Shown here: positions 40,426 through 48,187 of the stretch, piece by piece
Layout of the letters: the number at the start of each line of letters is the position of its first letter
Position numbering within the stretch: position 1 is the stretch's first letter
Translations under genes and position numbers: made by a program
From: Bacillus sp. RO3
Lineage (GTDB): Bacteria; Bacillota; Bacilli; Bacillales; Bacillaceae_B
NCBI RefSeq assembly: GCF_012911895.1
Contig: NZ_JAAXCV010000019.1
Location: 1 to 64,000, forward strand
Direction of reading: 5' to 3'
DNA: 64,000 nucleotides
Notes under the pieces: model-generated
Databases searched by the model: none
What the model saw: only the letters and a program-made list of their open reading frames with translations
Told to the model about the DNA's origin: nothing

Positions 40426-41089
40426 ATGCCTATAGCAGAAAGAGACTACTGGAATGATAATCGATATAGACCCAAAAACAAGAAAGCTCCCAAATGGTCA
40501 TGGGGCGTCATAGGATTTATCCTATTGGCGTTGTTTGCTAGTGGCTTACCAATGAAATTATAACGAAATCACAATCCAACAGGAACAAAAGATACTAAGC
40601 TACCTTCAGGAGCGCGAGCAATACTTCAGTTCCAGCGATCAAAGCTTCAAAAAGCTGCTGACCAAGATCAATGCCGCCAACGGAAACCTTTCATCCCTGA
40701 CACTCGACATCAATGAAACCGACATGATGCTCACTCAAAACTATCAGAAGCTGATTGACCTCAATCCTCCCCGGGAATTTAAGGAGCTACATACCAAAAC
40801 CGTAGAACTATACGTCATTAAACAAGCTGCCGTCGATTATCTGATGTTATCAGCAAATACCAACACCTATCATTCTGAAATACTCTCTACATATATAGAA
40901 GAAAGTAATCGAAAGATGAGTGACTTACTTCCATTGATGATTGAAGGTTTACAGAAAGCTGATCTGCGTTATCGTATTGAACAGGATGGGACGTTGACGT
41001 ATTGGGTGAAGGATCATTATGGGGGGAGAGTAGGGATACAGAAACAGGTACTTCCCGCTCCTTTTAAAGGAATGAAACGAAGGATGTAA
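40426..41089 (+). pseudogene. Membrane-anchored protein gene with a frameshift
   Basis: ATG 40426 (AGGA six bases upstream) opens MPIAERDYWNDNRYRPKNKK followed by one transmembrane helix (WGVIGFILLALFASGL), then a stop at 40561. A second frame, open from 40556 with no start codon, continues with ILSYLQEREQYFSSSDQSF and a helical domain (LSTYIEESNRKMSDLLPLMI) to 41089. Together they form one protein of about 220 residues with an N-terminal anchor. A single-base shift near 40553 separates the halves. A truncated paralogue lies at 55086-55367. Function unknown. Confidence 0.65.
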
Positions 41090-41283
41090 AAATGAATGTT
41101 AGACTAATTGCTCCCCAAAGCCTTTTAGAATGAAAGATCTCAGCCTGTAAAATGTTCCCTATACATGTATTTTAAAAAACCGCAGCCACCTTAAACTGTA
41201 CCATGTGTAGTAGACACATTAAAAAAAGTCTACTGCACAGGGTATTTTTATGTACAATTAAATAAAAACAGGACTGGAGAAAC

Positions 41284-41700
41284 ATGAGTAAAAAACTATT
41301 TACAGAGAAAGAAATAAAACTATTATCTAAAAATCCATTTGTGAAAAACGTTAGCTCAAAGGGGATTACATATACAGATGAGTTCAAAGAGCTTTTCATT
41401 GCTCAAAATAAACAAGGCAAGTTCCCTAGAGAGATCTTTGAAGAATGTGGGTTTGATGAAGAAGTTATTGGGATAAAGCGAATTGAATCTTCAGGCAAGA
41501 GGTGGCGTGAAACCTACCGTAAGCACGGAGTTCTTGGACTACGGGATACGAGGTCAGTAAATACAGGAAGACCAAAAGAAAGAGAATTATCTACTGAAGA
41601 AAAATTGGCAAGGATGGAAGCGGAAAATAACCTTTTAAAGGCAGAGAACGAACTTTTAAAAAAGATACGATTCGCCGAAAGGGGGTTGAAGGACAAGTAA
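41284..41700 (+). CDS. IS3-family transposase OrfA
   Basis: Protein of 138 residues with an N-terminal helix-turn-helix region (YTDEFKELFIAQNKQGKFPR...) and a C-terminal leucine-zipper-like coiled coil (LARMEAENNLLKAENELLKK). It binds the element ends and, by -1 frameshifting at AAAAAAG (41658-41664), yields the OrfAB transposase. The ATG at 41284 is preceded by GACTGGAG. Confidence 0.85.
   Translation: MSKKLFTEKEIKLLSKNPFVKNVSSKGITYTDEFKELFIAQNKQGKFPREIFEECGFDEEVIGIKRIESSGKRWRETYRKHGVLGLRDTRSVNTGRPKERELSTEEKLARMEAENNLLKAENELLKKIRFAERGLKDK
41658..41664 (+). promoter_or_regulatory. Programmed -1 frameshift site
   Basis: A AAA AAG in the OrfA frame is the classical slippery heptamer of IS3-family elements. 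After a -1 shift the frame continues directly into OrfB. Confidence 0.7.
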
Positions 41701-42620
41701 TAAAGTTATCAGCTGCCCAGAAGTTCAATCTCATCCGGTCTACGATAAAGAAATATAGCCTAAAACGTATGGTAACTTATCTGTGTAACATAGCTGGGGT
41801 CTCCCGTCAGGGATATTATAATTACTTTTCTTCAACACAAATTGAGCGAAGGAAAGAAAAGGAGAAAAAGGATGAAGTCCTCCGGGACTTAGTACTCCAA
41901 GCCTATAAATTTAAGAAACGTAAGAAAGGAGCCCGCCAAATTAAAATGGTTTTGAAGGGTCAATTTAATACTGTATTTAACCTTAAGAGAATCCGAAGGA
42001 TTATGAATAAATATGATATTCAATGTCCTTTTCGGAGAGCTAACCCTTACAAGCGTATAATGAAAGCAACCCAGGAACACAAAGTAGTTCCAAACCAGCT
42101 TAACAGGGAATTCAAGCAAGACTCACCTTATAAGGTTCTGCTTACAGATATCACCTACCTTTACTTTGGAAAAGGCCAAAGGGCTTATTTATCAACGATC
42201 ATTGATGCCTCTACCAATGAAGTCTTAGCGCACAATATTTCTGAACGAATTACTTTAGATATTGCTACGGACACTTTGAAGAAGTTGAAGAAAAATAGGA
42301 AAGTTAAATTAGCTAAAGAAGCTTACATACACTCTGATCAGGGCAGCCACTATACCAGCCCCACATATCAGAAGCTGGTCAAAAAGTTCAGGTTGGGTCA
42401 ATCCATGTCAAGAAGGGGGAATTGTTGGGATAACGCTCCCCAAGAATCATTCTTCGGACACTTCAAGGATTTAGCAGAAATAGAACAGTGTCAATCTTTT
42501 AAGGAACTAAAAAAAGAAGTAAAAGCAGCCATCTATTATTACAATACATTCAGGTACCAGTGAAATATGAAAAAGATGACCCCTGTGCAATACAGAGATC
42601 ATCTTCTTCAATCAGCCTAG
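41664..42620 (+). pseudogene. IS3-family OrfB integrase with premature TGA
   Basis: In the frame entered by -1 slippage, OrfB has the DDE residues in LLTDITYLYF, YIHSDQGSHY and DNAPQESFFG. After FRYQ a TGA at 42561-42563 interrupts the frame, which continues as MKKMTPVQYRDHLLQSA to TAG at 42618. The usual residue here is Trp, so TGG has become TGA. The last 19 residues are lost. The catalytic core remains, but transposition activity is doubtful. Confidence 0.75.
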
Positions 42621-42775
42621 CCTTTTTTAAAATGTCCTTTACAAAGGGTACAGATTACCTTTAGCTGCGGTTTTTATTTAAATAGGTAGTAAAAGACTAT
42701 TCCACTTCCACAATTCTCCCTTCAAAAGCAGCTCTATAGAAGCTCAGGGAAGGTTCTCTGGCTCCCATTTAAACA

Positions 42776-42804
42776 AGAAGCACGAGAACCGTCCCCATGC
42801 TTCT
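42776..42804. repeat. Dispersed palindrome, GAAGCACG type
   Basis: AGAAGCACG...CATGCTTCT pairs around AGAACCGTCCC. It differs from 13147-13175 at only a few central bases. It lies downstream of the 511-residue gene and may serve as its terminator. Confidence 0.65.
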
Positions 42805-42833
42805 AGAAAGCCCCTCCCAAGTACTTATGAAGA

Positions 42834-44369
42834 TTATGCCGTCTCTAAATCTGCCATATCTTCAAGTACTTGTTTCAATCCATCTTGCATTTCCTCTTCA
42901 GAGGGCATAAAGACTTTTTTTCGTTTCTTTGTTTCACTTTCAACATGGTGTACTAACAAGTTTCTTGCAAATGCATTTCTATTCGAACTAGCATACATAT
43001 CTTTGAGGATTGATCCATTCAAATCATCTTTCAATCGTTCAGTTATAGCTTCTGCCTCAATTTGGGTGAGTAGATAATCTTCTGCCATTTGTATAAAGAC
43101 CCTTTCGATAATACGCACCATCTCATCTGCATCATCCTCAATAAACTCATTTAATATTGCATTTGAGACTTTACCAGCTGCACTTCCACCGGCAAAGGAA
43201 CCAATTAAACCACCAACAAAACCACCAACAGCTGTTCCTATACCAGGAATGATTGAACCAACTGCAGCACCTGCAGTCGCTCCACCTACCCAACCAGCGG
43301 TTCCGCCAGCTACAGTAGAAGTGGTCTTGGTTACGTTCTTAAACAATTGAGCTCCTGATACTCGTCCCCTAAATATATTGACAACATCGACTGAGGAGAG
43401 CACCACAACTGAAACAGCACCTGTTATGGCGTTCCCTCTTAACAATTTTGCTGCACTCTTCATTGCCGCCGCGCCGTATATATTTGTTCCACTTCTAAAT
43501 GCATTCACTAACATGGCTGATGCTTTAGGACCCATAATACGTACTAGCGCCTCAGAACTTCCTACTAGTGCACTGTTTAAACCAGCTTTCGATATTTGGC
43601 TCGACAGCACTGCGGTAACAAATGTTGTTCCTCCCACTTTCAGGCCGGTATATGTAGCCGATTTAAGGGCAACATCAAATTCATCACCACTCCATATAGA
43701 CGTTGCAAAGGTAACTGCTGTACTTAGCCCGAAAGCAGTGGTAGCAATGATTGCCCCGTTTGCGGCATCAAATGTTATAGATTCAATTGTACCTGCTTTA
43801 GCTATATTTTTAGCCTGCTCATAGGTGAAATATCCTTTTCTAACGATATTCTTTGCTTCACCTATATCCGTTACTCCTGGAACCTCTCCTCTTCTAATCC
43901 GATTTTCCATTGCTTGAACAGCGGACTCGTATTTATCACGCGGAACTTCAATGTTCATTGGAGTTCCATCAGGATTAAAATATTTAAAATTGCCATTTTG
44001 GAAGCATTCTTGAATACACTTAGATCCGGTACTGCAATATTTAGACTGTATATTTACTCCATCTACTATTCTATCCGCCCCATACTTAGAATTATCGTCT
44101 CCGAGGATCCTGACATCCTTGAACTTCAATTTATCTACGAGGTGATTGGCCCTCTCCGCAGCAAAACCATGTCCTCTTGGAGTATTAAACCGATCCATTC
44201 CATACATCGTACCAGCATTACTTATATTCGCATAAACTATACCTACTGCTGATTTCCCGGATAAGCTCTCATCCCTAATCACATTCTTTCGCAATTCGAT
44301 ATTTATTTTACTTAATGTGGTAACAAGCTTTCTCCTTGCTTCATTTACCTCACTCTTTCTGTTCATCAT
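42834..44369 (-). CDS. Glycine-zipper membrane protein, putative effector
   Basis: Protein of 511 residues. The N-terminal 120 residues are soluble, with RGHGFAAERANHLVDKLKFK, GADRIVDGVNIQSKYCSTGS and KYFNPDGTPMNIEVPRDKYE, a block known from proteins scattered across many bacteria. The middle is hydrophobic with a long Gly/Ala zipper (GGATAGAAVGSIIPGIGTAV). The C-terminal 110 residues are acidic and helical. GGGGG precedes two adjacent ATGs. It is divergent from an XRE regulator at 44636. A membrane-disrupting toxin or abortive-infection effector is a reasonable inference, not a demonstrated function. Confidence 0.6.
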   Translation of the reverse strand: MMNRKSEVNEARRKLVTTLSKINIELRKNVIRDESLSGKSAVGIVYANISNAGTMYGMDRFNTPRGHGFAAERANHLVDKLKFKDVRILGDDNSKYGADRIVDGVNIQSKYCSTGSKCIQECFQNGNFKYFNPDGTPMNIEVPRDKYESAVQAMENRIRRGEVPGVTDIGEAKNIVRKGYFTYEQAKNIAKAGTIESITFDAANGAIIATTAFGLSTAVTFATSIWSGDEFDVALKSATYTGLKVGGTTFVTAVLSSQISKAGLNSALVGSSEALVRIMGPKASAMLVNAFRSGTNIYGAAAMKSAAKLLRGNAITGAVSVVVLSSVDVVNIFRGRVSGAQLFKNVTKTTSTVAGGTAGWVGGATAGAAVGSIIPGIGTAVGGFVGGLIGSFAGGSAAGKVSNAILNEFIEDDADEMVRIIERVFIQMAEDYLLTQIEAEAITERLKDDLNGSILKDMYASSNRNAFARNLLVHHVESETKKRKKVFMPSEEEMQDGLKQVLEDMADLETA

Positions 44370-44635
44370 ATGCCCCCATATTCTAAGATAATAATTTGTA
44401 TGATTTCCCTAAATAGAACCAACAGATTCATAAGAATTAAGTCACACAGTCTAAAATGGATAATTTGTACATATTAAGCATATTTACACAATTTATTATA
44501 CACCTTTTGTCCTACATCTTTAATCAGAAATTAATTATTCGTCTCACTCTACTCACCTCCAATTTAATGGAGCTTGTATCCTCATAAATCAAAATATAAA
44601 ATATCCACATAATCTACGAAAGGCGGCTAAGAAAA

Positions 44636-45379
44636 GTGTATTTTAAAAACAACCTAAAAGAACTGATGAATGCCCGTGGTGTCTCCCTAAATCAGCTATG
44701 CCAAGACAGTGGAATTAGTATTAATACATTAAGAGAAGCTAAAAACAACCCTTCTCATAATCTCAACTTAGATACTGCTGCAAGGATAGCTGAAACATTG
44801 GATTGTCATATTAAAGATCTTATTGAGGAAGATATGGCTACATTACTTTTTGAAGATATATCCAAGAAGCATCATCAGGATCCTCTATTTATTAATGAGC
44901 AAATATTCAGCCCATCTAATTGTAAGCTTTTGAAAGATTTATTTTCAGAATTAGGGATAGCCTGTGATATTTCGCCATACAGTTTATATCAAAAAGTTAT
45001 GATAAAAAATAGGGATGAGAAAAGCTCAATTATTATTGACCTAAATATGTCAATTAATCAAAGAGCTGAATTGCACGTTAGAGATTTTTATATTTCCGTA
45101 AATCAAAGAATTTTAGATGAGAGGAAAATAAAAGAAGCTGTCATTCTCGCTCTTGAAACATATGCAAAAAAATTAAAATGTCCCAAGATAAAATTTCGTG
45201 TTTCAAATGACTTAGAACCACTGGAAGATAACGTATACGCTAACATATTGACACTACCATCCGATTTCAGATTCGTTATGGGTACTGACCCTGCCATTTT
45301 CATTGAAAATACCTATGTAGAATTGCATATTCCATTTTCTTCAGAAGATAAAACTGTTTGGTATAAAAATTTATCATGA
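44636..45379 (+). CDS. XRE-family regulator with C-terminal sensor-like domain
   Basis: Protein of 247 residues. The N-terminal helix-turn-helix (LKELMNARGVSLNQLCQDSG followed by ISINTLREAKNNPSHNLNLD) is clear. The remaining 180 residues form an unrecognised alpha/beta domain (SSIIIDLNMSINQRAELHVR). The start is GTG with AAAGGCGG nine bases upstream. It is divergent from the glycine-zipper gene and precedes a 127-residue gene by 19 bases, so it may repress the effector until phage attack relieves it. That is inference. Confidence 0.8.
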   Translation: MYFKNNLKELMNARGVSLNQLCQDSGISINTLREAKNNPSHNLNLDTAARIAETLDCHIKDLIEEDMATLLFEDISKKHHQDPLFINEQIFSPSNCKLLKDLFSELGIACDISPYSLYQKVMIKNRDEKSSIIIDLNMSINQRAELHVRDFYISVNQRILDERKIKEAVILALETYAKKLKCPKIKFRVSNDLEPLEDNVYANILTLPSDFRFVMGTDPAIFIENTYVELHIPFSSEDKTVWYKNLS

Positions 45380-45398
45380 TAAGAGTGAGGTAGAAGAT

Positions 45399-45782
45399 TT
45401 GGAGAGAAAGAGTGTAGTAGAAGAGCTAATTACCATATTTACGAGGTACCATAAAAAGCAAGAATCCTTTAAGGAAATTTGTTTAGAAAACCCAGTATTA
45501 GAGAAAAGCATTGAGGTGTTTGATGAAGATCTAGAAGACTTAATCTATCTAAATTTAAAGCAACTTGGTATTTGTGAAAAGGATGAAACCCAACAGTATT
45601 GTAAGGAGGACTGGTCAATTAACACTTGTTATAACTTGATTAAATTGGCCTCAGAAGATGATAAGTATGTAAAAGCAGCAATTGATATAATATCAGATTG
45701 GGAGAACTTAAAAACATATACATCTAAAGTAGAATCACACACATGGTTCTATTACAAAGACGTTTTAGTTGAACACTCTTAA
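45399..45782 (+). CDS. Hypothetical acidic protein, 127 residues
   Basis: The start is a TTG with GAGG nine bases upstream. The product is acidic and helical (VVEELITIFTRYHKKQESFK, EVFDEDLEDLIYLNLKQLG). No membrane helix or known motif is seen. It follows the XRE gene in one operon. Together with the glycine-zipper gene and the regulator it may be the third part of a small system, for example an immunity protein. No family was recognised. Confidence 0.6.
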   Translation: MERKSVVEELITIFTRYHKKQESFKEICLENPVLEKSIEVFDEDLEDLIYLNLKQLGICEKDETQQYCKEDWSINTCYNLIKLASEDDKYVKAAIDIISDWENLKTYTSKVESHTWFYYKDVLVEHS

Positions 45783-45808
45783 GTAGTCGTATGTGATTTA
45801 TTAGAAAT

Positions 45809-45849
45809 ACTCCTACCTAACGTACAAAAATTTCATGTGGGGTAGGAGT
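45809..45849. terminator. Hairpin downstream of the 127-residue gene
   Basis: ACTCCTACC pairs with GGTAGGAGT around a 23-base loop. The loop is long and the T-run weak, so termination is uncertain. Confidence 0.4.
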
Positions 45850-45924
45850 GATTCTCACCGTTTTAAATCCATATGAAGCAAGTTTTTTTTGAATAGAAGC
45901 ATGAAGACTGATCTTCTCTTTTTT

Positions 45925-46763
45925 CTAAAACTCAAAATGATAGTTTTCTATTCTCCTTAAAGCGTGTATAAATTCCATTGTATCCATAACGTATTCGTGT
46001 CTGGAAACACTCTCATTTTCATGTTTGACCGAGAATGTGACCGTTTTACTATTTGGCCGTAAACGAACAATGTCTTCAATCGTTACCCATCCTTCCGTTA
46101 CAGCTTTTATAAGTAAGATATCTGTACTCATGAAACTGACAGGAGTGGCTGGATTGTGTACTAATTCCATTTTATGAAGATTGTCCATTATTTTCTTTTT
46201 AATCGTCATGGTTCCTTTATCACTGGAGAAAATGGTGATATTTCTTATTAACGAGGGAAAGTGGTGAAGCAACAAATAAGTTAATACTAAAATAGAAGTT
46301 TCCCCAGCATTTTTTCTTAAATCAGTTCCACTGGTGACTTCAAATCCTTCAATTCATAAAAATCCTCAATCCAACTTTCGGGTAGATCATCATGTTCATG
46401 ATAGAATTTTTTTAATTTCGAATAGAATTTTCTTGCTGGTGAAGTCGCCGAAGAAGCATGATGGAAAAGTTCTAGCAATCTTAGCTCTTGATACCCAACC
46501 AGCTCAGGATAGTCTTCCTCTTCACTTACAATAAAGTAGGGAATAGGGACACTAGCTAGGTAATGTAATTGTTTTTGGCTATGAGAAATTTCTCTATGGA
46601 CCCATTCAGGTATTAGGATAATATCATAATCCTTAAATACTTCCTCTGAGCTGTAAATATCATCATGTTGGCTACAAAATTCAAGATTGTTGTTATCCAT
46701 GATGAGTATACGATTACCTTCTAGCTCATTCATTTTGGCTCTTAGGTCTCTATAATTCCCCAC
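45925..46763 (-). pseudogene. PIN-like domain gene split by one frameshift
   Basis: The 5' half (46317-46763) reads NRILIMDNNNLEF near its start and ends SPVELI at a stop. In the -1 frame the sequence continues without gap as SGTDLRKNAGETSILVLTYL, then SSDKGTMTIKKKIMDNLHKM and the 45925-46275 frame to VMDTMEFIHALRRIENYHFE. Loss of one G near 46345 explains the break. Acidic residues (DNNN, ETS, SSDKGT) are arranged as in PIN-domain nucleases. It follows the ImmA/IrrE gene on the same strand with a 14-base overlap. A sequencing error is the alternative to a real mutation. Confidence 0.65.
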
Positions 46764-47541
46764 TCTCTAGTTTCCCTTTCACTTGTAAATATTTTTGTTC
46801 CAGTCCGTATATAAAATCTTTTGTTTCACTATAAGCACGGTCACCAGTAATGTTTACTTCATCAACTTCATGTTTTAAACGTCCAAAATCAACTTTAAAT
46901 GAAGGTTTAACTAGATTCTCATCTAGAGATAATTGTTGGAATATTTCTACCCAGGCTTCAGTGTTTAGTGATAAATCAAAGTTTACCTTTATTTCTTCCT
47001 GGAGTTCTTTATTATGATACTCGAGTGCAGATTCATATAGCTGGATTAAAATCGCTTTGTACGGTGTTTTAAACGTATCCATACAAATAGCTGCCTTATG
47101 AACAAAATCAGTTTGTCTCAAATCTAAAAAGTATCTGTAAATATCCTTACTTATTAACATCTGACTAGCAAAATAGTCAGCTTTACGCTCTGTTAAATCA
47201 AGTTCCGTAGAAATTTCATGTACATTTGAAGAGTTCTCTGTAAGGTGGTAGATTTCATGCCAATAAATGAAGTATTGATACAAGCGAGGTTGTGAAGTAT
47301 TAATGACTGGAATTTTTCTCCCGTTTGGTAATTCTCTTATGGCGCCTCCCCAGTTTGGATCCGGGATGGGAATTTGAATGAGATAGTGATCTTTTAATAT
47401 TTGTAATCCAAGTTTTTCAGGTGATTGTATGTTGTATTTAGCAAGGAACATATGCATATATTGTAAATGTCTCTGAACCTCGTGATCAATTTGTTGATTC
47501 AACCTTACTGTTTCGTCTAAATTCGTACTCATTATCCTCAT
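46750..47541 (-). CDS. ImmA/IrrE-family metallopeptidase
   Basis: Protein of 263 residues. The zinc motif is His95-Glu96-x-x-His99 (YWHEIYHLTE), with downstream acidic residues in DLTERKADYFASQML as third ligand. Family members cleave XRE repressors, linking stress or phage signals to gene induction. AAAGGGGTG precedes the ATG. The gene lies 4 bases downstream of an XRE gene and overlaps the PIN-like gene by 14 bases, so a three-gene unit of regulator, protease and nuclease-like toxin is likely. Confidence 0.85.
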   Translation of the reverse strand: MRIMSTNLDETVRLNQQIDHEVQRHLQYMHMFLAKYNIQSPEKLGLQILKDHYLIQIPIPDPNWGGAIRELPNGRKIPVINTSQPRLYQYFIYWHEIYHLTENSSNVHEISTELDLTERKADYFASQMLISKDIYRYFLDLRQTDFVHKAAICMDTFKTPYKAILIQLYESALEYHNKELQEEIKVNFDLSLNTEAWVEIFQQLSLDENLVKPSFKVDFGRLKHEVDEVNITGDRAYSETKDFIYGLEQKYLQVKGKLESGEL

Positions 47542-47545
47542 TTTT

Positions 47546-47914
47546 TCACCCCTTTACATAAAAAGCAGCAACCGTTAATAATTCATCTAAATCGTTTAAT
47601 AATTCTTCTGTTAAAGGGCTTTTATCAGAAATCGTAGATCGATCTGAATACTGAGTTGATGGTAATTGCCATTTTTCTTCTTGGAAGCCTGAAAATTTCT
47701 CAAAATAATCATTTGGTAACTGGAGTGCCTCTGTAATCTTTCCTAACTGTTCTTCATAAATCTTGGGATTCGGACTTTTCCCTTCTAGAATTTGATTAAT
47801 GGTTGGGCGAGAAATTCCTGTCATTTTAGATAAAGCAGTCTTTGTATAGCCTTTAAGCCGTAAGTACAGTAACAAATTTTCTCCAACTACAGTCTGCAAA
47901 TGATAAAGTCTCAT
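47546..47914 (-). CDS. XRE-family regulator paired with ImmA/IrrE
   Basis: Protein of 122 residues with a helix-turn-helix (LRLKGYTKTALSKMTGISRP followed by TINQILEGKSPNP) and an acidic C-terminal tail (LTEELLNDLDELLTVAAFYV). GTAGGAGG lies before the ATG. It is the first gene of the operon with the metallopeptidase and the PIN-like gene. A perfect inverted repeat at 47981-47995 in its promoter region is a candidate operator. Confidence 0.85.
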   Translation of the reverse strand: MRLYHLQTVVGENLLLYLRLKGYTKTALSKMTGISRPTINQILEGKSPNPKIYEEQLGKITEALQLPNDYFEKFSGFQEEKWQLPSTQYSDRSTISDKSPLTEELLNDLDELLTVAAFYVKG

Positions 47915-47980
47915 GTTCTACACCTCCTACTTCATTAATATAATTATACACTATATGCCACCAAATTCGTAAAAATATTT

Positions 47981-47995
47981 TTTACAAAGTGTAAA
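47981..47995. promoter_or_regulatory. Operator candidate of the XRE-ImmA/IrrE operon
   Basis: TTTACA-AAG-TGTAAA is a perfect inverted repeat 67 bases upstream of the XRE start. A TATAAT hexamer lies between it and the gene. Confidence 0.5.
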
Positions 47996-48108
47996 AATAT
48001 TATTCATTATAACCAGTTTATGCATTTTGTATTCACATTTATACAAGAAGAATTTTGAGTATTATTTGATATTCAAATCACACTAATTAGTTAATTATAT
48101 TATTAAAA

Positions 48109-48134
48109 GAACCACGGACTGGTCCCCGTGGTTC
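48109..48134. repeat. Dispersed palindrome, GAACCACGG type
   Basis: GAACCACGG and CCGTGGTTC pair around ACTGGTCC. It lies between the XRE operon and the DUF4011 gene and shares the GGTCCCC core of the family. Confidence 0.6.
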
Positions 48135-48187
48135 ACATAGTGTTTCTAAATTAGTAACTATTGAAAATTAAGGTAATTACACGTTAC

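Larger units (their letters stand above)
41175..42675 (+). mobile_element. IS3-family (IS150-like) insertion sequence
   Basis: Two overlapping ORFs (orfA with helix-turn-helix and coiled coil, orfB with DDE integrase core) and an A6G slippery site define an IS3-family element of about 1.5 kb. Imperfect terminal inverted repeats pair AAAAACCGCAGC at 41175 with its complement at 42664-42675, and the inner CTGTACC at 41196 with GGTACAG at 42647-42653. No clear target-site duplication was found. orfB carries a premature stop, so the copy is probably not autonomous. Confidence 0.8.

Noticed and set aside
41172..41399. Minus-strand 75-codon ORF
   Set aside because: It is antisense to the start of the IS3 orfA and spans its terminal repeat.
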